DNA of 20,966 nucleotides from Gnetum montanum (taxonomy: Eukaryota > Streptophyta > Gnetopsida > Gnetales > Gnetaceae): the NCBI GenBank assembly GCA_015680685.1, contig MNCI01021389.1, positions 833,017 to 853,982 of the forward strand, given 5' to 3'. Positions 8,273 to 18,499 of this stretch are shown in pieces (positions within the stretch are counted from its first letter, which is position 1; each line of letters starts with the position of its first letter). A program made the position numbers and the translations under genes. Below the pieces are notes generated by a model, which was given only the letters and a program-made list of their open reading frames with translations, had not been told where the DNA came from and searched no databases.

Positions 8273-9160
8273 ACCTTTTCAAATCCTTAGCTTAAAATTC
8301 AAAAAATTTAGCATTTAAGCTTAATCTAATTATGAAATAACATTTCTAAGGCTAAGGCATAGCCAAAATCATTAAGTTATTAACTCATTTTAATTATTTG
8401 TACTATTAGTTATTATAATATTTAAAAATGGAGCATTACGAAATTTTCAAAAATGAAAAATCACATCCTGAGCTCCCATGAAAAATGAGCTCAACTCTGG
8501 GAGTGCACAATATTTCAAATAGTTGAAATCAAATATCTAATTCACAAGATATTGCAAATTCACCAAAATGTTTTAAATCACGAGGTTTCAAAATGACCAA
8601 AGAATATTAAAGTTGGAGAAAATTGCAATATAAAAAGATTACAAATTAATCAAACTTGATGACGAGTAGTACCAAAATCATGCATAAATTTAGAGAAGAT
8701 GCCCATAATATCCTTGAAGTGTGAGGTTGGTTTAGAGCCATGATTAACAAAAGTCATGTAAGTGGGTCCTCCCCAAATCAAGCTTCTACAATAATGCCCT
8801 TGCATACCCACTTCTATAGATGTCTAAGGGCACCTTAGAACTTAAACATTGATCATGCCTTTGTTTCAAATACAGAAAACCACTTTGGTTGGGATCCTAT
8901 ACTATATTATAGAAAAATCATTAGGTACATAATCGTATGTAACAACGAGGTAAATAATGGAATGAGAAGGGATTTCAGAGATTGAGATGTGAGATACCTT
9001 ACCATGTCTACAATAGGTTCTTATGTTAATTGTGGTTAAAATGACCATCATACTTATTTGTCTAGGTTACAAACCAAGTCCATACCTTTATCAATGACAT
9101 CACATTACCTCATCTCAAACTTACCACCATAAAACAACCATAATCATATGAAAACATCAT
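8273..9160. other. Unassigned stretch between LTR copy A and the copia element
   Basis: Neither strand gives recognisable protein motifs. It should hold the rest of the gypsy pol (integrase) if the Athila-like element once ran on to copy A, but no integrase motif is visible. Either that part was deleted or the sequence is of other origin. The first bases (8274-8290) are pyrimidine-rich and could be a decayed polypurine tract on the minus strand. Confidence 0.4.
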
Positions 9161-9383
9161 TGCTCAACTGAATAGGAAGGAGAGAAGAAAAGATTGGAAA
9201 AATAATTCTCTCTCTCTCATTTGTCTTAAATCAACAATTACAACAATTTATAGGAAATAATTACAATAGGAAATCTGCTAAATAAGGAAAAAGAAATCTG
9301 AAAAATAATTGATAGATATTGATGATAGAAATTGATCAACTAATTTTGGTAAGTTGATCCAACTTTATTTTGACTTTCTAACA
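9161..9383 (-). repeat. Copia 3' LTR
   Basis: 223 bases, TG...CA ends on either strand; on the minus strand it begins TGTTAGAAAG directly after the PPT. It aligns with 13813-13980 at about 85-90 percent by eye, for example the shared 'caacaatttatagg' and 'gatattgatgata' blocks. A TATA box (CTATAAAT on the minus strand; plus 9247-9252) is kept in both LTRs. Confidence 0.9.
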
Positions 9384-9395
9384 CTCCCCCTCAAG
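9384..9395 (-). promoter_or_regulatory. Copia polypurine tract
   Basis: The minus strand reads CTTGAGGGGGAG immediately before the 3' LTR start TGTTAG. This is the typical plant copia PPT/LTR junction, where plus-strand DNA synthesis is primed. Confidence 0.9.
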
Positions 9396-9449
9396 CTAGT
9401 GAATAGCTATCTATCATTCCTATCTTACTAACAAAAGAATCAAAGCTTG

Positions 9450-11130
9450 ATTTGCATAAGGCCTTCATGAGAATATTAGCTTCTTGCATCTTGGTAGAAA
9501 TGTAGGAGAGAGCAATTGTTTCATTGTCAACTTTTTTTTTTTTATGAAATTCCTATCAATTCTTACATGCTTCATACAATCACGCTAGATTGGATTTTGG
9601 ATGATACTAATGGCAAACTTACTATTGCTAAACATCTTCATCAAATAAATTTTGGGTATCTTGAGATCTTTCATTAGTCTTTGTAGCCAAATGAGTTTCT
9701 TAGATTCCTTGTGTTATAGTTCTATATTCTACTTTTCCACTACAACAGATTGTTTTTTGCTTCTCCACGTTACTAAGTTTTCCTAGACCTTAGTACAATA
9801 CCTTGTAGTAGACTTGCTATCTTTAATGGCTCTAGCCCAATCTGCATCAAAAAACCAATAATGTTCCTTTCAGTACACTTCTTGAACAATAGTCCCTTTC
9901 TTGGGCATCCCTTTAAATACCTTAAAATCTGATTTACAACATCTTGATGTCTCTTTGTAGGAGCATGCATGAACTGGCTAACAATACTTACGCTAAAAGC
10001 AATATCTGACTTAGTAAGAGACAAATAGATAAGTTTACCAACCAAGCATTAATAGCTTTCTTAATTTAAGAGAGGATCTTCTCTAGGAGTCTTTTGTTTC
10101 TAGTTTTTTTCTAATGGAGTCCTTGTTGGTCTACATCCCATCTTGCCAGTCTCTTTGAGTAAATCCATGATATATTTCCTTTGGGAGATGAAAATCTCTT
10201 TCTTGCTTATAGTAATTTCCATTCCTAAAAAAAATACTTCAATGGACCAAGATCTTTGAATCTAAACTCTACTTGGAGCTTCCTTTGGAGATCTTCAATC
10301 TCATGATCATCATCTCCTATACTCACTATATCATCGACATAAATACTAAGGATTGAACTTTTACCATGCTTCCCTTTTTTAACAGATAAAGTATGATTGG
10401 CTTGTCCTTGCTCATATCCAAGTTACTTCATCACACCACTAAATTAGGTAAAGCAGGCTCAAGCAAATTGTTTGAGTTCATAGAGGAACTTCTTTAATTT
10501 GCATACTTTACCCATACCTTCATGAGATTCAAAACTAGGTGGTATCCTCATGTTAACTTCTTCTTCTAATGTACCATGTAGGAAGGCATTTTTGATGTTG
10601 AGTTGATGCAGCCCCCAATCTAGATTTGTATCTAAAGGTAATAAAACCCTAATAGAATTGAGTTTTTCCATAGGAGCAAATGTTTCTACATAGTCTATCC
10701 CATACGTTTGGGTGAACCCTTGTGCCAGAAGTCTGGCCTTATATCTTTCAATGCTACCATCAGGACCGTAATTGATAGTAAACACCCATTTGCTCCCCAC
10801 AAGTTTCTTTCCTTTAGGTAGGTGGACTATTTTTCATATTTCATTGTCTTTCAAATCATTCATTTCCTTCATCATAGCTTCCTTCCATTTGGAATCTTCC
10901 AAAGCCTCAAAGATATCCCTTGAAACTTGTGTCTCATCAACCTTTGAAAGAAATGCCCTGTAATTACATGATAACTTGGAGTATGTAAGATAATTCAAAA
11001 TGGGATATTTTACACATGACCTCATCCCTTTTCTAACTACATTTGGAAGATCCAAGTCATTAATCTCTTCATTATCATTCACCACCTCAAACTGCTCCTG
11101 TGTACCTCCATCACTTGGGTCTATCACTGG
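9450..11130 (-). pseudogene. Copia pol: reverse transcriptase and RNase H, decayed
   Basis: RT starts after a linker with WKEAMMKEMNDLKDNEI (about 10885-10835), then GSKWVFTINYGPDGSIERYKARLLAQGF, split here only by description: KARLLAQGFTQ, YVETFAP, LDTNLDWGLHQLNIKNAFLHG and the catalytic YVDD at 10330-10341. Both RT aspartates are intact. Below about 10060 come LVNLSISLLLS, HAPTKRHQDV and ILRYLKG in shifting frames, and then decayed RNase H with WSKKQ-like and EYR motifs near 9780-9720. There are multiple stops, several where Gln or Trp is expected, and frameshifts near 10070-10450. It was once an ordinary copia polymerase and is now non-functional. Confidence 0.92.
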
Positions 11131-11149
11131 TTTGGGCTCTTAGTTTTGT

Positions 11150-12240
11150 TGAGGAGCTTGTGGCTATCTAGGATATCTCAGAATTGGTTTTGGGTGTGAT
11201 TCTCCCCTTGGATTTGAGTCTTACTCTTGGACTGATTCAACATGAGGCGTGACATGATTTTTTGATGAGAACTCAAACATAACAATTGGTAGGGATATGA
11301 TTGAATCCCAATGTTGCTCTTTTGTAGGTTGATTCTCCCCCTGAAGAGTAACATTGGGATAAACGAGTTGGTGTTCGCAAAATGTGACATCATATGATAC
11401 AAAAACATGTTTTAAGGGAGGATAGTAGCATTTATACCCTTTCTGTGTAGGAGAATACCCTAAGAATACATACTTGGGGGCTTTTATATCAAGTTTCCCA
11501 TGATTTGGTTGAGCATTATGTACATATACGACGAATCCAAAGACACAAGGTGGAAGAGTGTTGAGACTTCGTGTAGAAGGAAAGGCTGATAAGAGAAGAC
11601 TTAGTGGAGTTTGGTATTGAAGAGTTTTTGATGATAATTGATTAATGAGATATGTAGAGGTAAGAACATTTTCTCCCCAAAAGGATTGAGGAACATAGTT
11701 AGTAAAGATAATTGATCAAGCTACCTTTAGAAGATGTCTATTTTTTTGTTATGCAACCCCATTTCATTGGGATGTATAGGCATAAGAACTTTGGTGAAAG
11801 ATTCCATACTCACTTAAATATTCTTTAAGCTCTTTTGAAAAATATTCTTTATCATTATCTGAACGAAGAATATGAATTGACAATTGGAAAACATTTGTAA
11901 TCAGCTTATGTAATTCTTTGAATAGTGAGCTAACTTTGGATTTATCTCTCATTAGGTATAGCCAACATACACAAGTGTGATCATTTATGAAAGTTACAAA
12001 CCAATGTCCCCCAATGAAATTTAGTACTTGTGAAGGATCCCACACATCACTGTGAACAAGATGAAATGAAACAGAAGGTTTATAAGGATGAGGAGGATGA
12101 GATGTTTGAAACTATTTTGCATGAATACAATTATCACACTTGAAAGACGAAGGATCTTTATTAGTAAACATATAGGGATACAAATGTTTCAAATACGTAA
12201 AACTTGGGTGTCCTAGTATTTTGTGTCAAAGAATTACCTC
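11150..12240 (-). pseudogene. Copia integrase, decayed
   Basis: The HHCC zinc-binding region reads HKILGHPSFTYLKHLYP...CDNCIHAK (about 12235-12115). The core follows with HSDVWDPS (first Asp, near 12055), WFVTFINDHTCVCWLYLM, and RSDNDKEYF (second Asp; usual form TDNG.EY). At QNG.AER the catalytic Glu codon has become TAA (11749-11751). Downstream are FWGENVLTSTYLIN and a C-terminal block with VFLGYSPTQKGYKCYYP, both strongly copia. The Pro-rich linker toward RT fills 11410-11130. Confidence 0.92.
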
Positions 12241-12375
12241 AGACTCAGGAATAGACTTAGAAGAGATAAATGAGGTTGTAGGGGATTCAAACTTTGATGG
12301 AGAACTGGTACCAATGAGATAATAGAGGCCATGTCGCTCCTTAGCATTGCAAATCATCCTCCTTAATGACAAATC

Positions 12376-12774
12376 CTAAAAATCACAATGAGAAAGAAAA
12401 AATGTCACAACACAATTCAAGTCTTTGGTTAGCTTACTAACTAAGAGAAAATTGCATTTTAAATTCAAAACATAAAGCACAGATTTTAAAATGAACCTAG
12501 GCAATTTTACATCTCCACGGCCTATAGCTGAGCTTGGCGAACCATCAACCAATGTGATTCTAATTTTATCTACATAGTGTTCATACGTACAAAATGCTTC
12601 TAATGAACTGGTCATGTGGTCAAAGGCTCCTATATCTACAATCCAACCAATTAAGGAGCCCTTATAAGATAATAAGAAAGAGACAAGGCTAGTATTACCT
12701 TGTTGGGTAGCAAGTGTAGTGGAAGCTTTAGGAGTAGCCTTGGTTTTCTTGCTATTTTTGAAGACATTCAACAA
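12376..12774 (-). pseudogene. Copia aspartic protease region
   Basis: WIVDIGAFDHMTSS at residues 44-57 of this open stretch corresponds to the copia protease active site WIVDSGASDHMT. The catalytic Asp is kept but DSG has become DIG, which should inactivate it. Downstream RITLVDGSPSSAIGRGDV, SVLYVLNL and VSKLTKDLNC are standard for plant copia between protease and integrase. At 132 codons it is the longest open run left in the copia element. Confidence 0.88.
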
Positions 12775-12879
12775 TTTCTAGAGTACCTATAGCTGTTCAT
12801 CAGTAAACAAGTTTGAGGTAGCCTTTGTCTCTTTTGATGATTTAGTTGTGTATGTTGACTTCTTGTTCCATCATTGGCA

Positions 12880-13670
12880 CCATTGTTTCCAATCTGTAGG
12901 CTTTTCATGTATATCCCAACATGTATCCTTGGTGTGATAGGGCTTGTTAAAATGCTTGCATCATGGTTTTTTATCCTTTCCCTTTTGGTTCCTTGAGTTA
13001 CCTCCTTTACGGTTTTCAACTAGGGCTGAACCATGGGACATGGCTTCAGTGGATGGATTTTGAGAGTGCATCAACACTTTCTTTCTACTTTCTTCCCTCC
13101 TCACTTCTGCAAAAACTTTCTTCAAGGAGGGAAATGATTTAGTACTAAGTACTCATCCCTGAACTTCATCAAGATCTTTGTTAAGGCCCTATAAAAAATA
13201 AAAAATCTATTCTCTTTCCACCATATTGTTATACATGATCATGCATTAGGAGATTTCCAAGTTACCTTGTGGAATACATCAATTTCTTACCATAGTTTTG
13301 AGAGAGTATTGAAATATTTAGTGATTGATGAGTTGCCTTGCCAAGTATTGTAGATGGTGGATTGGACTTTGAAGCTTTGTGAGGCATTTTCAAGGTCTGA
13401 ATACATCTCTTTTATGGTATCCTAGATCTTCTTGGCTGTTTGATAAAATAGATATAACTTTTTAATTTTGGGCTCCATTGAATTGATTGACCAAGCCATC
13501 ACTCTTGAGTTTTTCACCTCCCATTTGTTGTACATGACAGAACTTTCTTTAGGCATGCCTATTGCTCTTGTTAGGTAGTCCATTTTGCCCCTCTCTTTGA
13601 TCACGAGCATGATTGATTGATACCATTCATAGAAATTATTTCTGTTCAGTCGGTGTATAGTGATTTGAAG
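12880..13670 (-). pseudogene. Copia gag with zinc knuckle, decayed
   Basis: Starting near 13660 the minus strand gives LNRNNFYEWYQSIMLVIKE, KMDYLTRAIGMP, YNKWEVKNSRVMAWSINSME and FYQTAKKI, which is the UBN2/copia gag domain. It continues in other frames with TIKEMYSDLENASQSF, NSSITKYFN, and an RREESRKK-like end near 13090. The zinc knuckle region (about 12965-12900) reads CKHFNKPYHTKDTCWDIHEKP. Its second Cys is lost, while the first Cys, His and last Cys remain. Stops and two or more frameshifts separate the pieces. Confidence 0.9.
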
Positions 13671-13800
13671 AGAATGATTTTTTGTTTGATAGGAGGAAAG
13701 GGATAAGGGTGGAGTTGAAATAGTTGGAATATAGAGAATTCAAGTGCTATGCTCATCATTTTGGTTTGCCAACTGGGTTCTCATGCCAGTGAAAGAACCA

Positions 13801-13812
13801 ACTCTGATACCA
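13801..13812 (-). promoter_or_regulatory. Copia primer-binding site (initiator tRNA-Met)
   Basis: The minus strand reads TGGTATCAGAGT directly after the LTR end ...TTCA. This is the classic plant copia PBS complementary to the 3' end of initiator tRNA-Met and fixes both the 5' LTR boundary and the element's orientation. Confidence 0.93.
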
Positions 13813-13980
13813 TGAACATGAATGAGAAAAGAAAAGATTAGAAAAATAATTCTCTCACTTTCTCAGTCGTCTTGAATGAACAATTACAACAATTTATAGG
13901 AAAAAATTACAATAGGAAATCTACTAAATAAGGAATAAAAAATATAAAAAATAACTGACAGATATTGATGATAAAAAATG
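13813..13980 (-). repeat. Copia 5' LTR, truncated at its outer end
   Basis: It aligns with 9161 to about 9335 of the 3' LTR, including the TATA box (plus 13893-13898). Beyond 'gatattgatgata' the similarity stops. The last 45-50 bases, including the terminal TGTTAGAAAG, are absent, and decayed gypsy RNase H starts within a few bases. Confidence 0.85.
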
Positions 13981-13984
13981 ATTT

Positions 13985-15610
13985 TGAGAATCAACTATAT
14001 TATTGATTCCCTTCCTATCCATCATTATTAGATCAAACTCTTGTAAGATCATCAACTATTGTATGATACAGGGGCTCACTAGTGGTTCATTCATAAGGAA
14101 GTAGATGACATTATGGTTAGTGTATACAAAAATAGGATATCCAAGCACATAGTCCTTGAATTTCTCAAGGACATACATCACTACAATTAGTTATTTTTCT
14201 ATTATGATGTAGTTGAGTTGTGCACTCTCAATGCTCCTACTAGTGTAGTGGATGTAATATGGATATTTTTGATTATCCATCTATGTGAGTATTGCTCCAA
14301 GGCGAAATTAGATGCATCTATCATAATGTGAAATGGCTTGGACTAATTAGGCACTCATAGGATTGGTGTTTCTATGATCTTCTACTTCAAGAGTTGGAAT
14401 GTCTACTTGCATTTCTTAATCCATTCAAATGTTGTATCCTTCTTAGTAAGCTCCACCAATGATTTGATAATTCTTAAATTTTTTTTGATGAAATGCCTAT
14501 AATAACTAGTGTGCCCAAGAAATGACCTCACATCTATAACTATTTATGATTATTTGGTAATTCCTTGGATGATCCTTATCTTGTTAGGATCTATCTCATT
14601 TCCTTTTTCTAAGATTTGATATCCTAGGATAATACCCTCTTGAACTATCAAGTGGATCTTTTGCCAACTAAGTTTTAGGTTAGTTTCTACATATCATTTT
14701 AGTACCTTCTTATGATAGTCCAAAGCTTGTTCAAAATCAACACCGTAGATGGAGAAGTTATCCATAGAGACTTCCATACCACTACTAATTTACTACTAAA
14801 GGATGCTAATGACAAGATCTGAGAAGGTTTCAGGAACATTAAATAAACTAAAATGCATCTTTCTATACGCGAAAGACCCCTAAGAACTTGTGAATGTTGT
14901 TTTAGCTTGATCTTTTGGAGAGATTTAGATTTGATTGTAGCCACTATATCCATTCAAAAAACTATAGTATCTATACCCTATGATGATGTATAACACCTAA
15001 TCCACAAATGAAAAGGGAAAATGATCTTTGAAAGTTATCATGTTCAGTAGTCTAAAATCTATGCAAGCCCTCCATTGCTCTTTCACCTTTGGTACAATGA
15101 CAAGTGGGGTAATCCATTCTTTGTATGCCATAGGATAGATGAATTTAGCCTTGAGAAGTTTCTTTACCTCATTTTGAACAACTTATTTAAATTTTGGATT
15201 GAACTTTCTTTATGGTTGTCTCTTGGACTTGATAGTAGGGTTTGTGTAGATTCGATGTTGGCATATTCATGGATCTATCCTTGTTATCTCACCATATGAC
15301 TAAGCAAAGGTTACTAACCATTTGTTAACTACTTGTAGTAGCTTCCTTTTATATTCCTTAGTGAGGTAGGCATTTATGATTACCAATTTATCATTATTCA
15401 GGAGCAAATATTCTAAAGAATCTCATAATGTTTTCACTTTCAAGAGCTTTAGTTCAAAGATTTCTGGAACTTTCAACTCTTCTGAGTTTGCCTTTAATTC
15501 TTTTATGTGTTTTGGATCTGAGAGTTGGTACCTAATTTTCTCCATTTCATCCGTCTTATCTATATATCTATTTATGAGGATCTCTATTGGTTCCATGCAC
15601 ATTGTAGAAC
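13985..15610 (-). pseudogene. Athila-like Ty3/gypsy pol: reverse transcriptase and RNase H, decayed
   Basis: Reading down the minus strand: the N-terminal ELK...LEYLLLNNDKLVIINAYL and LLQVVNKWLVTFA block (linker before RT). Then EVKKLLKAKFIYPMAYKEW, TPLVIVPK, WRACIDFRLLN, KDHFPFSFVD, NGYSGYNQI, SFAYRKMHFSLFNVPETF and SMDNFSIYG at about 14743-14768. The second catalytic Asp is Asn (MDN for MDD; codon at 14757-14759). Next are VQEGIILGYQILEKGNEIDP, DVRSFLGHTSYYRHFI, DTTFEW and the RNase H start PFHIMIDASNFAL. After a frameshift come SAQLNYIIIEK, KFKDYVLGYPIFVYTNH and LQEFDLIMMDRKGINNIVD. FGLCNAP-type and DRPG-type motifs favour the Athila side over Tat. Stops are frequent; integrase is not found. 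Confidence 0.92.
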
Positions 15611-15878
15611 TAAAGTTGTTGTATATGGTTAATCACTAGGTACCTTCTTATTTTATGGTTGCTGCATATAGGCACCTTTGAACACTTGTGGATTTGACAC
15701 ACATTTTGCATGATGTGATGGTTGTGCTTTTGATTGCTCATATCTTTTTTATGTAATTGCACCTTATGTCACTATATGTAATGCACAGAATCCTCTTCTT
15801 CTTTATCTTTCCAAATTCATTTTTTCAAGGATATGTCTTTGAGTCTTAACATAGCATCAATTATACTTAGCTAAGTAA
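15611..15878 (-). other. Spacer between LTR copy D and gypsy pol
   Basis: If copy D is the 5' LTR for this pol, only about 270 bases lie between, too little for leader, gag and protease. The translation shows scattered Cys/His residues but no zinc knuckle or DTG/DSG protease site. No primer-binding site was recognised beside 15879. Confidence 0.4.
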
Positions 15879-16748
15879 TGACCAGCGAGCACCCCTGCAC
15901 TTAACCATATGAATCACAAGCGTTCAAACACGATCCGGTCAAATTCCATGGATGAGACTAGTTGTGGCATCTAGATCATTATGTCTTGATCACAATTCAT
16001 TGTCTTCCCACTTGGACTAGTGGTAGCTTTATCATGTATGGTTTAGTCCAAAGTCAGGAATATGATAATTGATGTTATTGTAGTCTTATGCTACTCCTAA
16101 CGATAATAGAAAAATTAATTATTTAATCCAGTTAACAATGGAAAGTAAAGTCTAAACTATCCTACGTTTGATGAGTATCTGTTCCTAACCTTCTATGCAT
16201 ACCTTTGACCTCGTGTAACTACTACTGGGATTACCAAGCATACTATTATTGGGCATACCAAATGATAACACTATTGGGTTACCAAGTAATTACACTTAAG
16301 CACTCACGATTAGTCGTACTCATTTTGGTTGATGACAAAAACAATAAAGAGCAATAAATGATAAACATTAACTATGGAAAATAGTAAGTATTAGGTAATT
16401 AATAATAATAAAGCTAAGTGGATGCTGCAATGATGGAAGTAATCTCAATCTCTATTTTTGAACACGTAATTTGTCCAAGTACATCACATTTGAATAAGGA
16501 TGTCGTACAATCACTTAGCATCACATTGCGAGAATGCACTAGAAATAAACTAACACCTATCTATTCCTTTCTCGATGTCTAAATCTATATCCAAACCGTG
16601 CACCCAAATGTTGTATTTACAGGCTAACATGGATGAGGCGATATTGGATCCCTAACATGGAAGGTTGTGCCCCAATATCAGATACCCGATAACTTGGTTT
16701 GAATATCAGATATTTGATATCAGAGCCCTACCAAAACATGGCTAATCA
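15879..16748 (-). repeat. LTR copy D (minus orientation), diverged
   Basis: It starts TGACCAGCGAGCACCCC on the plus strand, matching copies A, C and E, followed by 'accatatgaatcacaagcgttcaaacacgatc' (shared with E in short blocks). It also carries the 'gggtataccaagta' minisatellite and a single GCGATATTGG near the TATA position. The TATA equivalent is decayed (ttgtatttacagg, about 16611-16624). The upstream end TCA at 16746-16748 is placed by the adjacent purine tract on the minus strand. About 870 bases. Confidence 0.72.
16227..16294. repeat. Minisatellite in LTR copy D, about 24-25 bp unit, three copies
   Basis: GGGATTACCAAGCA (16227), GGGCATACCAAATG (16251) and GGGTTACCAAGTA (16276) are spaced 24 and 25 bases apart, with 'actatt' before each. 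One and a half copies are seen in copy A (about 7412-7440), and it is deleted in copy C. Copy-number change in this block partly explains the length differences between LTRs. Confidence 0.7.
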
Positions 16749-16749
16749 T

Positions 16750-16761
16750 ACCTCCTCAACT
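16750..16761 (-). promoter_or_regulatory. Candidate polypurine tract next to LTR copy D
   Basis: The minus strand reads GTTGAGGAGGTA just before the proposed LTR start TGATTAGCC. Its place and purine bias parallel the tract beside copy C. The match is modest because the region is decayed. Confidence 0.5.
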
Positions 16762-17689
16762 AAATGAAAACTCATCCTTGAGTTAAATAAAATGAGGAGC
16801 AAGTTATTTACAAAATACTGGGAAGGTATGGGATTATTGACCCACTCTAACAGATAGACAAATTGACTATTTCATGTCACTGTGGTGTTTTACAAAAAAA
16901 TGAACATGACATGATAAAACAAAAAAATTGGAAAAGCCATGTAGTTCCCAAAGGTGGTGGCTTTTCCATTAGCTGCTTTCCTTTATCATCAGGCTTTTGA
17001 AATTTGTAATGATTTAGGAGCACCTACAACTTCTCCTCCTCCATTCTTGGATCATGCATTATCCAAGTTGATGATCCAATGTGTATTGGAGCTGGTATTG
17101 TGGGTTATGCCACTATTGATAGTAGTCCTAAAGTTGAGATGACATTCAACTTCGATAGTATTTTTGTTGGTGGAATTATTGCTTATAGTTGTCTTAAGGA
17201 TAAGGCAACCTTCTAGGTGTTTGCCTTTTGATGAATTTTGGATTTAAGGCATACATTCCAAACTCTTACAACTTTGAAAAAATTGAGCAATAATACTTTC
17301 AATGTTTGTATTGGCATGTCATACCCTTCATTATTTGAATTAGAATCTACAACCCCTTCTACTATTGCAACTTTATTCTTTGGATGGTAATAATCCTTTT
17401 TTTATGTCCTTTTCCTTCTTTTGTCTCTATCCTTGGATTTTCCTTATTCTGCTTTCTTCCTAATGATCTTTAGTACCATTTAGAACTTCTCATTAATAGA
17501 GTCCCACACCTTGTATATCTTAGCCAAAATTTTAGTAATAACCTTTTGGATTAGTAAGATATTTCTCTGCATAACCTCCTCTAGTGGTGCCTCCTCCTCT
17601 AGGTTATAGAGACAAATCTCTTTTTTGTAGATAGAAGGTTCTATGTTGTACTCCTCTACACTTTCTCTTTTCTTTAACTTTGCTTCTTC
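16762..17689. other. Gag-distal internal region without recognisable domain
   Basis: The minus strand carries lysine- and glutamate-rich stretches with stops (about 17330-17690), possibly the gag C-terminus, but no zinc knuckle, protease or RT was seen. On the plus strand 17070-17216 is an open run of 48 codons (DDPMCIGAGIVGYATIDS and on to GGIIAYSCLKDKATF, then TAG). It has balanced composition and is preceded in another frame by open sequence from 16954. No family was recognised; it may be a captured gene fragment or chance. Confidence 0.35.
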
Positions 17690-18480
17690 TTTTGCTACCT
17701 AGTCAAAGAGCCTTTGGATCTTAATAATCCTCATTTATGATAGTCTTCCTTTAGCATAGACTTCAAGAGTCTACTTGGTTTTGTTCCCTGAGCCCATCTA
17801 TGATGTGGAAAAGCTACTCTTGTTAAGAGAATTCATGGCTTGGACATTAGTATAGCAAGGAATAGTATCTTTTCAAAGATGCATTAAGGGATTCATAGTT
17901 ACCTTATTTCCATCCTTGAATATACTTTTTGAAGTTGGATATCCTCAAGTACATCTAATACTTATCATTAAAGAGTTTTAGCATTAGACTTCATCTACAA
18001 ATGGATTTTGGTTTCAAGGATTGATACCAACTCTTAGCTTTTTTAATGAGTGTTCTAGAAAGTGACTTAAAATTTTTCCAATCATTTTCAATGTTTTGCA
18101 AGGTGTAGGCATCATAGAAGGCTTGCAAATGGTGTTGCGGATCAACATTGTAGCCTACCTTAAACTTAGAAATATTATTCATATTAAGTTGTTTGATTTG
18201 GCTATCCCTTTTATGCTTGGTAGAGATATGTATTGCCTCATAAATGTTGATCATGATCCTTGTAGTAAGAAATGGTTCATTATAGTCATCTCATTTAGCA
18301 TGGCTCTTGTCATGGCTATGTCTCATATGATGTGGGTTGCTATGCTTTCTTTCTTAATGATGTTCCTCTTCTACTTGCAATTGTCTATGTTTCCTTCTTC
18401 CATCTCTATAATGGGGTATTCTATCATCTCCACCTTGCTTTTGATCATTTTTCCCTTACCAAAGCTAGATGATAAGGAAG
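17690..18480 (-). pseudogene. Ty3/gypsy gag (Retrotrans_gag domain), decayed
   Basis: An Arg/His/Glu-rich N-terminal part (HRQLQVEEEHH, ERKHSNPHHMRHSHDKSH) leads into FKVGYNVDPQHHLQAFYDAY, NFKSLSRTLIKKAKSWYQSL, KLFNDKY, NYESLNASLKRYYSLLY, CPSH and LFHIIDGLREQNQVDS. This follows the Retrotrans_gag pattern (DP..HL..F; FP..L...A..WY..L; ESL..+..R+..L...CP; GL...). It stays in one frame with about a dozen stops, several where Gln or Trp is expected. A 154-codon plus-strand open frame (18096-18560) is merely its antisense. No CCHC knuckle follows. Confidence 0.85.
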
Positions 18481-18499
18481 ATGGAGAGCATGGAGTTCT

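Larger units (their letters stand above)
9161..13980 (-). mobile_element. Near full-length Ty1/copia retrotransposon
   Basis: Order on the minus strand: 5' LTR (about 13980-13813), PBS, gag, protease, integrase, RT, RNase H, PPT, 3' LTR (9383-9161). This integrase-before-RT order defines Ty1/copia, and the total of about 4.8 kb is normal. Open runs are longer than in the flanking gypsy remnants, and it appears to interrupt the gypsy RNase H near 13985, so it is the younger insertion. The outer part of the 5' LTR (about 50 bases) is missing or unrecognisable, so no target-site duplication can be shown. Confidence 0.95.

Noticed and set aside
9532-9543. Poly(T) run as a possible LINE or SINE tail
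   Set aside because: It lies within the decayed copia 3' region and has no element boundary or duplication beside it.
10772-10963. Plus-strand open frame of 63 codons
   Set aside because: Antisense of the copia RT region.
13985-15610. Endogenous pararetrovirus (caulimovirid) instead of a gypsy element
   Set aside because: RT and RNase H motifs alone could mislead, but the VRSFLGH, LNY..IEK and FGL.NAP-type blocks follow plant gypsy elements, and same-strand LTRs and gag are nearby. No movement or coat protein was seen.
15075-15639. Plus-strand open frames at 15075-15299 and 15376-15639
   Set aside because: They are antisense shadows of the gypsy pol, whose motifs are clear on the minus strand.
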